NCBI GenBank assembly: GCA_964554125.1
Contig: CAZKNG010000001.1
Coordinates: forward strand, 18,961-82,960
Length of the DNA stretch: 64,000 nt
DNA from: JAGHBT01 sp035311885
Lineage (GTDB): Bacteria > Krumholzibacteriota > Krumholzibacteriia > Krumholzibacteriales > WJIX01
Direction of reading: 5' to 3'
The notes under the pieces were generated by a model. That model searched no databases and was not told the DNA's origin. It saw nothing but the letters and a program-made list of their open reading frames with translations. Shown in pieces: positions 15,624 through 25,382 of the stretch. Numbering within the stretch: position 1 is the first letter of the stretch; each line of letters begins with the position of its first letter. The position numbers and the translations under genes are program-made.

Positions 15624-17810
15624 ATGAGTAGAAATATACAAACGGGTAAATACTTTAAATTTATTGTTTATGTAGTAATAGTAATTCTGATTAATCTAGC
15701 GGGGATTACACTCTTTTTCAGAGTTGATCTTACATCGGGAAATATATATTCACTTTCTGAGGCCAGCAAAGAAGCCGTGGAAACACTTTCCGAACCACTC
15801 ACCATAAATGTTTTCTTTACAAGGGACCTTCCGGCTCCTCATAACAATACAAGACGTTACCTTCACGACATGCTGGAGGAGTATTCTGTCAACTCAAACG
15901 AGTATTTCAACTATCGCTTCTACGATGTCAGCGTCAAAGAAGGTGATCTGAAGGAAGAAAGCAGGAAGAATCAACAGCTGGCCCACAGCTACGGTATATA
16001 CCCCGTGCAGATCAAGAACATAGAACAGGACGAAGTACAGTTCAAAAAAGCATATATGGGAATGGCAATGGTTCACGGAGATATCATAGACAAAATACCT
16101 TCAATTACATCTACTGACGGACTGGAATACAAGATTACTTCGAAAATAGAGAAAATGAACGACAAGATAAGCGCTCTTCTCAATCTCGAAGAACAGATAA
16201 AGGTCAGACTGTACTATTCCTCATCTCTGGCAAAGATAGCTCCGAAGATTAATATGGAGGAACTGCCGCAATTACCGGAAAAGATAGAGTCTGCCCTGGC
16301 GAGCCTGAACGACAAGTATTACTCAAGGCTGGATTTTGAAAGACGGAATCCAACCGAGGACTCCTCTCTCGAAGAAGAGGTGTCAAAATACAATGTAATG
16401 ACTCTGAGATGGCCTGCCATGAAAGATGAATCGGGAAATACAACAATCGAAGAAGGCCACGGTTCAATCGGTATCGTCGTTATTAACAAAGAGAAATACG
16501 AAACAATAGAATTGATTAATGTTATAAATATGCCCATTTTCGGAACTCAATACCAGCTCGTCGACCTGAGCAATATAGAGGAAACAATCAGCGAAGCTAT
16601 TGATAACGTTATAGATATCAATAAGAAGATCGGTTATCTGACAAGCCACGGTTCAATCCCGCTTAAGGGAAACGCAACAAACAGCACTAAATCAATTGAT
16701 AATTTCAACTCTCTTCTTTCAGAAAGTTATTCTGTCTCTGAAGTGGACCTAAAGGAGAACGATATACCTGAGGGTATAGATTGTCTTATTATCGCCGGTC
16801 CTAAAGAAAATTTTTCCGAATACGAACTATTCGAAATAGATCAGTTCCTTATGAGCGGAAAATCTGTGGCTTTCTTCCTCGATCCCTTTGAACAGATTGA
16901 ACCGTCTGGTAACCAGATGCAGAGAAGATACAACAATCGCCCCACCTATATGCCTATAAAAACCGGACTGGAAAAGCTCTTGTCAAACTATGGAGCAGAA
17001 ACAAGCAGTTCTTATGTCCTGGACGAGGAATGCTACGAGCAGAACATGCCCCGCAGATACGGCGGCGGAAAACAGAAAGTCTATTTCGCTCCTCTTATAA
17101 AAAACAAAAATATCAACAACAAGATGGAATTCATGAGAAATATCAAGGCGTTAGTCACACTTAAAGCATCACCTGTAAAACCCCTGAAAGAACGGATAGA
17201 AGAGATTGGAGTAACGGAGAATATACTCTTCTCTTCCTCGGAAAGATCCTGGGAGATGAGCGAGCAGATTTCTCTCAACCCTATGATGACACGCCCCCCG
17301 CAAGACCCTTCAAAGTTCAGAAGCTTTTCTCTAAGCCTGCTTCTGGAAGGAGAATTTCCGAGCTATTTCAAAAACAGAGAAATCCCGGAGAAACCGGCGG
17401 AAGAAACTGAGGAAAGCGAAGAAGAATCCGGAGAAGAAATAACCGGGGTCAAACCAACCAAACTAAGCAATGAGAAAACTTTTATTACCAAAGGGAACCC
17501 GGGTAAAATCTTTCTCACGGGGAGCTCAGAACTGCTCTCTAACAGCATAATAGACGAAACAGGGAAAGCTCCCAGCTCCACATTTGCAATGAATCTCATA
17601 GACAGACTGAACGACAGAGAGGCTTACGCGTCGATGAGAAGCAAACAGCAGCGGTTTAATCCGCTTGACGAAACATCAACCGGTTCAAGAGCATTTGTAA
17701 AGACTTTCAACATAGCGGGACTGCCGGTGCTTGTAATATTGTTCGGGATTATCATATGGATGCGGCGTGAATCGAAGAAACGCAATATTCAAAGGATTTT
17801 TGAGAAATAA
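15624..17810 (+). CDS. gldG: GldG-like ABC-associated extracytoplasmic protein
   Basis: Large accessory subunit of the GldF/GldG transport system, 728 residues. An N-terminal membrane anchor (about 13-33) is followed by a long extracytoplasmic region and a second membrane segment near 695-715 with a short basic tail (RRESKKRN). The periplasmic part starts LTSGNIYSLSEASKEAVETL, a hallmark of the family, and has Rossmann-like segments such as IGYLTSHGSIPL and DCLIIAGPKE (about residues 385-395). Residues near 590-610 are a Glu-rich linker. The usual family length is 500-750. It is encoded between the permease and the DUF4340 gene, with GGGGGAAG before its ATG. Confidence 0.88.
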   Translation: MSRNIQTGKYFKFIVYVVIVILINLAGITLFFRVDLTSGNIYSLSEASKEAVETLSEPLTINVFFTRDLPAPHNNTRRYLHDMLEEYSVNSNEYFNYRFYDVSVKEGDLKEESRKNQQLAHSYGIYPVQIKNIEQDEVQFKKAYMGMAMVHGDIIDKIPSITSTDGLEYKITSKIEKMNDKISALLNLEEQIKVRLYYSSSLAKIAPKINMEELPQLPEKIESALASLNDKYYSRLDFERRNPTEDSSLEEEVSKYNVMTLRWPAMKDESGNTTIEEGHGSIGIVVINKEKYETIELINVINMPIFGTQYQLVDLSNIEETISEAIDNVIDINKKIGYLTSHGSIPLKGNATNSTKSIDNFNSLLSESYSVSEVDLKENDIPEGIDCLIIAGPKENFSEYELFEIDQFLMSGKSVAFFLDPFEQIEPSGNQMQRRYNNRPTYMPIKTGLEKLLSNYGAETSSSYVLDEECYEQNMPRRYGGGKQKVYFAPLIKNKNINNKMEFMRNIKALVTLKASPVKPLKERIEEIGVTENILFSSSERSWEMSEQISLNPMMTRPPQDPSKFRSFSLSLLLEGEFPSYFKNREIPEKPAEETEESEEESGEEITGVKPTKLSNEKTFITKGNPGKIFLTGSSELLSNSIIDETGKAPSSTFAMNLIDRLNDREAYASMRSKQQRFNPLDETSTGSRAFVKTFNIAGLPVLVILFGIIIWMRRESKKRNIQRIFEK

Positions 17811-17831
17811 CAAATGGAGGGAAACCCTAAA

Positions 17832-18779
17832 ATGAAGTTTAAAAAGGAACATGTTGGTCTCGTAGTAATTATAGCCGCCCTGCTTCTCTATCTATCTCTC
17901 AGGGATACTAATAAAACACATTACACTCTTCCGGCAGTAGAACCTTTGGAGAAATCTGAGATATCGAAGATCATTATAAATAAGAAGGATAATAAAATCA
18001 CTCTGGCAGAAAATGACGGAAACTGGCTGATCAAACCGCAGAATTATGCCGCGGACAAGCAAAAGGTAGACCGTTTATTAAAAGAATTTTCCGATTTCAG
18101 GCTGACAGGGATGGTATCGGAATCGAAATTATTCTCGCGCTACGGTCTCGGGGAAGACAATAAAATCAATCTTCAGGCCTTCTCCGGCGAAGATGTAAAA
18201 AGGGATCTTTATATCGGCAAGACCGCTTCAACCAAACGCCATACTTACGTTATGCTTAAGGACGACACCAGGATTTACGAAGCCAGAAACAACATCAGGA
18301 ATATATTTGACAAAACTATTGATGAACTTCGAGACAAAAATGTCCTGAATTTTGAAACTAAATCGCTTAGAGGTTTAACGATAAAGACCGGGGATAAATC
18401 AATCGAATTTGAGAAAAGCGTTGTGCCTCAACCTGTAACTCCCGGCGAGCAGGAAGAGTCTCCTCCACGTGAACCTGAAGTAACATGGAGAACAACAGAG
18501 GGCAAGGCAGGAAAGCCGGAAGTTATTAAACGGATATTCAGAACCCTATCAAACCTTCAGTGCGACGGCTATATAGAAGAAAAAATAAAGTCTGATTTCA
18601 CAGACCCCGTTTATAAAATCACTGTAACCGGGAATGAAACTCACACTCTCTCAATATTCAAAAAGAGGGATGACGGCAGATATCCCGCGATATCATCCGG
18701 AAGCGATTATCCGTTCCTTCTAACCGAGTGGAAAACCAAACAGATGATGAAAGAACCGGAAGAGTTTATAGTCAAATAA
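17832..18779 (+). CDS. DUF4340 domain protein
   Basis: Membrane-anchored extracytoplasmic protein of about 315 residues. The ATG at 17832 is preferred because GGAGGG lies 10 bases ahead; an ATG at 17814 is itself part of that site. One N-terminal hydrophobic segment (HVGLVVIIAALLLYLSL) is followed by two repeats of the DUF4340 pattern: ISKIIINKKDNKITLAENDG then NWLIKPQNYAADKQKVDRLL, with a second copy around LRGLTIKTGDKSIEFEK. A Pro/Glu-rich insert lies between. DUF4340 genes usually close operons with GldF/GldG-like permeases, as here, so it is probably a structural partner of that transporter. Confidence 0.85.
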   Translation: MKFKKEHVGLVVIIAALLLYLSLRDTNKTHYTLPAVEPLEKSEISKIIINKKDNKITLAENDGNWLIKPQNYAADKQKVDRLLKEFSDFRLTGMVSESKLFSRYGLGEDNKINLQAFSGEDVKRDLYIGKTASTKRHTYVMLKDDTRIYEARNNIRNIFDKTIDELRDKNVLNFETKSLRGLTIKTGDKSIEFEKSVVPQPVTPGEQEESPPREPEVTWRTTEGKAGKPEVIKRIFRTLSNLQCDGYIEEKIKSDFTDPVYKITVTGNETHTLSIFKKRDDGRYPAISSGSDYPFLLTEWKTKQMMKEPEEFIVK

Positions 18780-18796
18780 GTTAATACTGATTTATA

Positions 18797-19651
18797 TCAC
18801 TTGCCGGTTTGATCCAGATTATATGCCATTACCCTGTTATCTGAAAATGTTGGAACGAGGAGTAAGTTCATCTCAGCAATATAGTCAATGTCTGCTGAAT
18901 TGATACCCGCTTCGGATGTATCTATCAGTAACTTAAGTTCTCCCTTTCTATCAATTCCGCTTGTCTTTCCCCTCCAATCGGAAAGAATAAACCCGCCCTT
19001 ACCGTCAACTACCAAACCGTCAATACCAAACCCCGGCTGAGCGACAGTGCTGATCTCTGAAGTCTCAAGATCTACCGCTTTAAGAGTCCCGTCACCACTG
19101 CTCCCTACAAAAAGGGTCCCATTTCTGATAAAAAGACCATTAGGGTTCTTTATTTTATCATCCTTAATCCAGACCTCTATATCCTTCCCGCGCAGCCTGT
19201 ATATCGCGCTCACTTTCGAAGAGGAATCGGAAACATATATGTTGCCCGCGGTATCAGCGGCGACATCATTTAGAAATTCTGCCGCGGAGGCTTTATACCT
19301 TTGCATTATCTTACCGGTTTTGATATCTATTTCCACAACTTCATCGATATCGGCAAGGTACAACTTACCTTCATAAATCGCCATACCCTTAGGCGCGTTT
19401 AAAGATGTAATCCATCTTGGAACTGTCACCTCGCCGCGGATACTTAATTTCGAAACAAAACCGTTCCCGTCACGTGCCGTCGGACTGCCGTTTATGTTAG
19501 AGACATAGATAACATTTCTCGCGTGATCATATTTTACAGATTCGGGGGTCTTAAACTCTCCGGATGCAGCCCACCGTTTATTTACACCCCCCACATCACC
19601 GCCACACGATGAAATCAGAATAAATACCAGAAATAGTACAACTTTTTTCAT
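18797..19651 (-). CDS. NHL/SMP-30-like beta-propeller lipoprotein
   Basis: Predicted lipoprotein, 284 residues, with lipobox LISSC (Cys16). The mature part is a six-bladed propeller of the NHL/gluconolactonase type: repeats such as PESVKYDHARNVIYVSNI, PKGMAIYEGKLYLADI, LNDVAADTAGNIYVSD, PNGLFIRNGTLFVGS and DGLVVDGKGGFILSDW are visible. SMP-30 metal ligands are not clearly conserved, so a binding role is as likely as enzymatic hydrolysis. AAAGG lies 6 bases before the ATG. It converges with the DUF4340 gene with only 17 bases between stops. Confidence 0.8.
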   Translation of the reverse strand: MKKVVLFLVFILISSCGGDVGGVNKRWAASGEFKTPESVKYDHARNVIYVSNINGSPTARDGNGFVSKLSIRGEVTVPRWITSLNAPKGMAIYEGKLYLADIDEVVEIDIKTGKIMQRYKASAAEFLNDVAADTAGNIYVSDSSSKVSAIYRLRGKDIEVWIKDDKIKNPNGLFIRNGTLFVGSSGDGTLKAVDLETSEISTVAQPGFGIDGLVVDGKGGFILSDWRGKTSGIDRKGELKLLIDTSEAGINSADIDYIAEMNLLLVPTFSDNRVMAYNLDQTGK

Positions 19652-19755
19652 AGCTAACCTTTCTCTTGAATCCTGTCCTGAATTATTTTAAACAACTTCA
19701 CAAAATAATGCTGATAAGAGCTTTACTTCCCATTTTAATTCATCAGGAAAGAATT

Positions 19756-20895
19756 TTATTTAAGTATCTCGATTTTCTCCTTATACACAACATCCCGTTC
19801 CTTAAGCCCTTTAAGCATGAAATCAACACACCGCTGGCTCTTGCCGATATACTCGGGAGGGGAAACACCTTCTCTGTCATAAAGCCCCTCAGCCACCATC
19901 CTGGCCGCTACAGTAGCCGTGTATCCGGTCACACGTGCCATAGAATGAACATCAGACTCCTGGTCATATCTGTCATACAGGTTGTAAAGATACCTGACAT
20001 TTCTGTCATCTTTCTTCCCTTCAACAAGAATCTTCATGACTGTAATGTCGGCCTGGCCACTTTTAAGTTCCCACATTGGAAAAAGCAGTTTTGAAGTAAA
20101 ATCTATAGGTCTAATTTCTACCCCCTTTATTTTCAGCGGTTCCTTGCTGAAAAATCCTGTTTCTCTCAATACCTTCATCTTATCTATGTGACCGGGGTAT
20201 CGAACTGTTTTCTCTTTCATATTAGAGGCGTCTATAGTCCTGGCCAGAGTTCTGAGTCCGTCACTGTTAAAGGCCTCAAGGGTTCCAATCTCCGGAAAAT
20301 CGATATATTCCGGATCAGAAAGAGCAGTTCTGGTAACGAGGAGATCATTTACAACATACCTTGCCGGCCTGGTATATTCCTCTATAACATCAACAGGTGA
20401 AAAAACCGCTTTGTATTCATAAGGCCACTCCCTTAACTCCGGCAGCCCTCCCACGTATATTTCACAATTTTCTGTTTCATCCAATAAATGATCCACGTAA
20501 CCTATTAATATATTACTCATCCCGGGAGCTACGCCGCAGTCCATTATTGCTACAGAATTTCTTCTCTTTGCAAGGTCATCAAGCTGGAAAGGATCTTCGG
20601 GGAAGAACGCGATATCTATAACATTCTTTCCGGCCAGAAGCACCGCTTCAAACGTCCGATATCCCATAAATCCGGGGACGGCGCTTACTACCATATCATA
20701 ATCTGAAACAAGATTCTTAACTTCAGCCGGGTTGGAAAGATCCCTCTTTATCCTGGAAATAAAGAGAGAGCTGTCAATTCTCTCCAATGCCGATTCATTG
20801 ATATCAGCAACTGTGACTTCAAAACCTGATTCAGCCGCAAGGTCCTCAGCCATTGGACCTCCCACAAGTCCCGCTCCCAGGACAATAATCTTCAT
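19756..20895 (-). CDS. Saccharopine dehydrogenase-like oxidoreductase
   Basis: NAD(P)-dependent Rossmann enzyme of the saccharopine dehydrogenase/Lys9 family, about 379 residues. The ATG at 20895 is chosen because GGAGG lies 5 bases before it; the ATG at 20907 overlaps that site. MKIIVLGAGLVGGPMAEDL gives the GxGxxG dinucleotide motif at residues 7-12. VVSAVPGFMGYRTFEAVLLAGKNVIDI and IMDCGVAPGMSNILIGY are conserved in the group. Enzymes of this fold act on saccharopine, carboxynorspermidine or lysine derivatives; the exact substrate cannot be told here. No lysine-pathway genes lie nearby. Confidence 0.88.
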   Translation of the reverse strand: MKIIVLGAGLVGGPMAEDLAAESGFEVTVADINESALERIDSSLFISRIKRDLSNPAEVKNLVSDYDMVVSAVPGFMGYRTFEAVLLAGKNVIDIAFFPEDPFQLDDLAKRRNSVAIMDCGVAPGMSNILIGYVDHLLDETENCEIYVGGLPELREWPYEYKAVFSPVDVIEEYTRPARYVVNDLLVTRTALSDPEYIDFPEIGTLEAFNSDGLRTLARTIDASNMKEKTVRYPGHIDKMKVLRETGFFSKEPLKIKGVEIRPIDFTSKLLFPMWELKSGQADITVMKILVEGKKDDRNVRYLYNLYDRYDQESDVHSMARVTGYTATVAARMVAEGLYDREGVSPPEYIGKSQRCVDFMLKGLKERDVVYKEKIEILK

Positions 20896-20935
20896 TTTTC
20901 CCTCCATATCTTATATCCCTTTAAAATCAAAACGG

Positions 20936-22627
20936 TTATTTTAACAATATCATCTTCCGGGAAAGCTCTTCCCGGCCGAATCTTAACCTGTAGAAGTAAA
21001 CTCCCGAGCATACCCGGTTGCCGGCGGTATCCTTACCATTCCATACAACAGATTTATTACTCCCTCTATTCTGAGTGCGGTCTAGAAGAGATTTAACAAA
21101 CCTTCCGGCCGCGTCATATATGTCCAGTTTAACCCTTCCTTTCTCAGGTAGATCATAAGTAATAGTAGTTGATGGATTGAACGGATTCGGATAACTCTGA
21201 TGAAGAGCAAGCGGTATCTGCGGAATAGATATTCTCTCTGTCTCAAAAAGAAATTTATAGCAGCCTCCGTTTTCGATTCCCACACGATAGAAATATGTCT
21301 TCCCCCTACTGCAATCGGCATCCTCGAATGAATATATCAACCCGTAGACCTTTATCTCCCGGGGCTGAATTCTCTCTATAATCCCTCCCGGAAATTCCCC
21401 CCTGTAAACGGCGAGTTCTGAAATATCAACAGCTTCAGACAGTTCCCATTCTACTTTGACCGCCTCATTACAGAAACCCGCGGAATATCCTTGAACCAGA
21501 GTAGGGACAAGATGGGTATAGAAAAGATATATTCCGCTACCAGCCATTGCCGAGAATATATTATCATCAGATATGGCAATAGCCATAGCTTCATCGCTTG
21601 TGTCGTAATATCCCGCTTCGGAAGGGTTTTCAGGATCTGTTATTTCTATCACACGGAGTCCGCCTGCTCTGTCAGCTACATACGCGAAATTGCCGTCTAA
21701 GGCTACATCCCAGGCCCTGTCCGCGGTCATAATAAAGCCGACCTCTTTCAGGCTGTCGGGAACGCTGATATCAATTACACGAAGACCGCACTCAAAATCA
21801 GCTACATAGGCGAAGTTTCCGTCAAGAGCCACTCCACAGGCATAACAGGGATAGTCGCCTGTATCAAAAGACCCCGTCTCATATAGGCTGTCCGGATCGC
21901 TTATATTCACCACCCTGAGGCCTTCCAAGCCATCAGCTACGTAAGCGTAATCACCTCTTACAACAACCTCTATTGCATAGCCGTTCGTGTCAAATAAACC
22001 AACCTCCACAAGGCTGTAGGGATCGCTAACATCTATCACCCTTAAGCCGGAATTCACATCTGCTACATACGCGAAATTGCCGTTTACCGCTACACCACTC
22101 GCTCCGTCAGTGCTTAAGAAATCTGTTTCAAAGAGTGTGTCCGGATGACTGATATCAATCACATGAAGCCCGTTATTATCATCAACAACATAGGCATAAT
22201 TGCCGTTTAATACTATATCCTTTATCAGCTCCCCTACGGCAATCTCTTCGATTTTAACCGGAAGAGCATGATTTGTAAAATCTACTGTTACAAGAGTTGA
22301 ATCATCACCGAAGTAAACGGTATCTCCCCTCGCCGCGGCTGACTCACACCCGCCGGCTGTCCCCCATATTCCCTGTAGATCCACATTTTCGCTTTCTCCG
22401 TCAGCACGGGGCTTTTCATTTTCAATTCCGTTTTTCGACTGAAAAAGCAGCGTAAAAGAAACCGTTTTACCCTCATCTAAATACTGCCGCGATATATCTT
22501 TCGCGTTCGCAGAAAATTTCATATCCCCGGTTGATAAATCCTGCGCTTGAATCTCTGCTGAATATAAAAAGAAGGCAAAAAAGAGTGGAATAATAAGACA
22601 CTTCGACCCTATTTCAATTCTGCTCAT
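20936..22627 (-). CDS. LVIVD-repeat propeller with FlgD-like C-terminal sorting domain
   Basis: Secreted protein of 563 residues: signal peptide (leader ending near EIQAQD), then about seven LVIVD repeats of about 45 residues, each with the core NFAYVAD..GLRVIDISDPDSL, from residue about 95 to 375, forming a beta-propeller. An Ig-like region follows to about 470. The last 85 residues start LHQSYPNPFNPSTTITYDLP and end SRKMILLK, the FlgD-like/type IX (type A) sorting domain. This implies export to the surface or release by a type IX-like system, though no such secretion genes are in the window. GGAGG precedes the ATG by 8 bases. Confidence 0.9.
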   Translation of the reverse strand: MSRIEIGSKCLIIPLFFAFFLYSAEIQAQDLSTGDMKFSANAKDISRQYLDEGKTVSFTLLFQSKNGIENEKPRADGESENVDLQGIWGTAGGCESAAARGDTVYFGDDSTLVTVDFTNHALPVKIEEIAVGELIKDIVLNGNYAYVVDDNNGLHVIDISHPDTLFETDFLSTDGASGVAVNGNFAYVADVNSGLRVIDVSDPYSLVEVGLFDTNGYAIEVVVRGDYAYVADGLEGLRVVNISDPDSLYETGSFDTGDYPCYACGVALDGNFAYVADFECGLRVIDISVPDSLKEVGFIMTADRAWDVALDGNFAYVADRAGGLRVIEITDPENPSEAGYYDTSDEAMAIAISDDNIFSAMAGSGIYLFYTHLVPTLVQGYSAGFCNEAVKVEWELSEAVDISELAVYRGEFPGGIIERIQPREIKVYGLIYSFEDADCSRGKTYFYRVGIENGGCYKFLFETERISIPQIPLALHQSYPNPFNPSTTITYDLPEKGRVKLDIYDAAGRFVKSLLDRTQNRGSNKSVVWNGKDTAGNRVCSGVYFYRLRFGREELSRKMILLK

Positions 22628-22761
22628 AACATTCGCCTCCCGTGCTTAAGGCAGAACTATTCAGGAAACAAGCTGTTTTAATGAATCATAATATTTATAA
22701 TATACACCTTAAGAGCACTATATCAGAATGATAACAGAGGCTCAAGACGTAAAAGATCAGG

Positions 22762-23604
22762 TTACATCGGAAGAAGAACAATGGCAATTGCGGCTAGCGT
22801 CAGGCCGGTTAGAGCAATAGGCCCGAGACGTTCTTTCCAGACCGCAAAACCCAGCAGAGTAGAGACAAGAATAACTGTAAGATTTACAAATGGAAAGGCC
22901 TGTGACGCCGGGATCGTCTGAAGAGCCTTAAGAATAAATACCGTGCTGAAAAGATTCGGTACTCCGAGAAAGAGCCCCAGCGTGAGAGTGCCGTAGTCGA
23001 AATGTATTCGTTTCACCCAGATAATGACCCATACTATGATCGCGGCTACGGTAAAGAGAATCCATGTAAAGAGAAGTCTTTCAATATCCGGCGAGAGCTC
23101 TCTGAAAGCCTTGAGCAGCAGATCGCCCGCTCCCATCACAAAGAAAAGAGAAACAATAAGAAACCAATACCTTTCACCAGGCCGGTTCTTTGAATTTTCT
23201 CCGGAAAGCCCTATGCCGAAAAGGATAATCGCTATCATCCCCAGTCCGATCCCGCTCCACTGGTATAGACCTGGCTGTTCTCCCCACAGCATAATCGAAG
23301 CAATTATGGGAACAGCTACAGAAAGCCGCATTACTGTCACGGGGACTGCAAGAGGCCCTCTGGAAATCCCTGAAAGCAACAAAAGAAAACCCAGGACAAA
23401 ATCAACTCCGGCGCCTACCCCCAGACCTAATGTCTTCAATCCCGGCCAGCGTATTTCCCCCTTCAGAAGAATCACTGAAAGAATCGAGGCAACCACATAA
23501 TTTGCCCCTATAAGTAAAAGTCTGTTTCCGCCTCTAACTTCATTTACTTTAAGAATCAGGGCTATAGCAACCGAGCAGCCGGCCGCGGACAATAACCAGA
23601 TCAA
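22762..23604 (-). CDS. EamA/DMT-superfamily transporter
   Basis: A 280-residue membrane protein with about ten helices in two halves. AVPVTVMRLSVAVPIIASIMLWGEQPGLYQWSG shows the EamA pattern, and the second half ends with the same layout (TVILVSTLLGFAVWKERL). It starts with TTG after AGGAG, overlapping the stop of the upstream metallopeptidase gene by 4 bases, so the two are translationally coupled. Substrate unknown. It is only weakly similar to the other EamA protein at 11472-12368 and is not a recent duplicate. Confidence 0.85.
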   Translation of the reverse strand: MIWLLSAAGCSVAIALILKVNEVRGGNRLLLIGANYVVASILSVILLKGEIRWPGLKTLGLGVGAGVDFVLGFLLLLSGISRGPLAVPVTVMRLSVAVPIIASIMLWGEQPGLYQWSGIGLGMIAIILFGIGLSGENSKNRPGERYWFLIVSLFFVMGAGDLLLKAFRELSPDIERLLFTWILFTVAAIIVWVIIWVKRIHFDYGTLTLGLFLGVPNLFSTVFILKALQTIPASQAFPFVNLTVILVSTLLGFAVWKERLGPIALTGLTLAAIAIVLLPM

Positions 23605-25211
23605 CTCTTCTCCTCTCTAAGATATGACATGAGATAATCAACCTTCAACGGCTCCCCCGTGGCATTTTCTATAAGTTCATTCCAGCTTACACGATTGCCC
23701 GAGCTGTAAACTGAATCAATAAAAAATTGGCTTACATCCTTATTCCCGTAAATAGAACCCTTTTTCCCGGAAGTTCCATCTATGATATTATTTTCTATAT
23801 AATTACGGAACTGCGCCGCGATAAGTTCACCCAACATATAATTATGGTAATAAACGGGACTCGTAACGATATGAATTTTAGTCGCCCAATCAGGCATATC
23901 TCTTCGGGGAGGAGGAGTTATAAACTGATATTCGCGGACTATATTCCACCATATTGCGTTCAGGTCGCCCCGGGGATTTCTGTACAGCTCCCTTTCAAAC
24001 CTGAACATGACCTGACACCAGCGGGCAAACACAAGCAGTCTGGCTCTGATTGCTCTGCCTGCCTTAGAACTTATTTTTTCTACTTCTTTAACACTCAAAT
24101 CCAGGGCGCTCTTCATCCACAACGGGTCCCTTGCCAATCCTCCGAAAAAGATCGCCGAAGCTTCCGTCAAGCAGATATTAGGATATATTCTAAGTAGATA
24201 GGGGAGAGAACCGCTGACATATTTATCATAAACCGCGTGACCGAGTTCATGAAGAATCGTATCGGTCCATTTCGCGTTATCTTTAATATTGCAAAGAACT
24301 CTTATGTCGCCGGCGCGGTCGATGTCAGTACAGAAAGCGTGAGGAGACTTCCCCTCCCGCTCGTAAAGATCACTTCTAACTAAAATATCACTGACATTCA
24401 TGCCGATGCTGTCATAGAATTCTGCGGCTATCTCAGCCGGCATCGTGCCTGAGTAATATTTATCAAAATTCATACTGAACAAACCCGGAAGCTCCTGAAA
24501 ATAGAGATCCTCATAATGCCAGGGCATAACCTGATCCTCTGTAATTCCGTAAAGCTGAGCTGTTCTGCCGTCTAATTCATCCTTAACTGCCCTGAACGGT
24601 TCACGCGTAACCCTTTCAAGCCTGTCGAAGAGTTCTACAAGATTACCTTCATCCTGCTCGTTAAGATATAGGGACATGGAGTAGAAATTATCAAAACCCG
24701 CCATAGCCGCGGCCTCATTTCGAAGCTCAACAAGCCTGATAAGATCCTCTTCTATCAATTCCCCGACCCTTTTATGGCTTTCCCAGACGAGCTGTCTTTT
24801 CCGGCTGTTTCTTTCTGTTAAAAGTATATCAGACACATCATTGCGGGACAGTTTCATTCCGTTAAACTCAGCTCTGAAGAGATTGAACTTCCGTTCCAGC
24901 CCGGAGGAGAGCTTTGTAATACCTGCAAGAAATGATAAATCTGTCTGCCTGCCGAGATACCGCAGATACAGAATATCCCCGATTCTGGACAAGAGCCTGT
25001 TTTCAAAATCGCCGCTCGCTCTTACTCTCTCTACAAACGTAAAATCCTCTCTTGCTGCGTAAACCTCCTCCAGATGAAAGCGCAAACGGGATAAATCATC
25101 AAAATATCTTTTAGCGCCCGTAATAGAACCATTCCAGTGGGCAAGCGCTATCTTCTTTTTAAGAGGTTTGATGACATTCTCATGCTCTACGACAAATTCT
25201 CTAAAGTTCAT
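23601..25211 (-). CDS. Zinc metallopeptidase of the M2/M3-like clan (gluzincin)
   Basis: A 536-residue cytosolic or periplasmic peptidase without a clear signal peptide. Zinc motif HELGH at 321-325 with the third ligand Glu350 in CLTEASAIFFGGLA, the E being about 25 residues downstream as in M2 (ACE-like) and M3 families. The all-helical N-terminal half and FDNFYSMSLYLNEQD near 173-187 fit this clan. Bacterial relatives are oligopeptidases or dipeptidyl carboxypeptidases. It is coupled to the downstream EamA transporter gene by a 4-base overlap, a possible peptide-degradation and export pair, which is inference. Confidence 0.85.
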   Translation of the reverse strand: MNFREFVVEHENVIKPLKKKIALAHWNGSITGAKRYFDDLSRLRFHLEEVYAAREDFTFVERVRASGDFENRLLSRIGDILYLRYLGRQTDLSFLAGITKLSSGLERKFNLFRAEFNGMKLSRNDVSDILLTERNSRKRQLVWESHKRVGELIEEDLIRLVELRNEAAAMAGFDNFYSMSLYLNEQDEGNLVELFDRLERVTREPFRAVKDELDGRTAQLYGITEDQVMPWHYEDLYFQELPGLFSMNFDKYYSGTMPAEIAAEFYDSIGMNVSDILVRSDLYEREGKSPHAFCTDIDRAGDIRVLCNIKDNAKWTDTILHELGHAVYDKYVSGSLPYLLRIYPNICLTEASAIFFGGLARDPLWMKSALDLSVKEVEKISSKAGRAIRARLLVFARWCQVMFRFERELYRNPRGDLNAIWWNIVREYQFITPPPRRDMPDWATKIHIVTSPVYYHNYMLGELIAAQFRNYIENNIIDGTSGKKGSIYGNKDVSQFFIDSVYSSGNRVSWNELIENATGEPLKVDYLMSYLREEKS

Positions 25212-25307
25212 TATTCCTCTTTAATATACTAATTAAAAAATATACAACCGTATTGAATATAAACGGCGCTGGGATTTTACAACAAACCTTCCGCTCTCAA
25301 CCCGATT

Positions 25308-25349
25308 AAAAACGGATTGAGCCGCAAGCAGACTTGAGACTCAATCCGT
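25308..25349 (-). terminator. Intrinsic terminator after the CoA-disulfide-reductase-like gene
   Basis: On the minus strand, ACGGATTGAG (25349-25340) pairs perfectly with CTCAATCCGT (25321-25312) around an 18-base loop, followed by a T-run (25312-25308). The 10-bp stem with a T tract 33 bases past the stop is a typical rho-independent terminator. Confidence 0.8.
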
Positions 25350-25382
25350 AATACCGACCTTTTCCCAGAATAAAACGATCTA

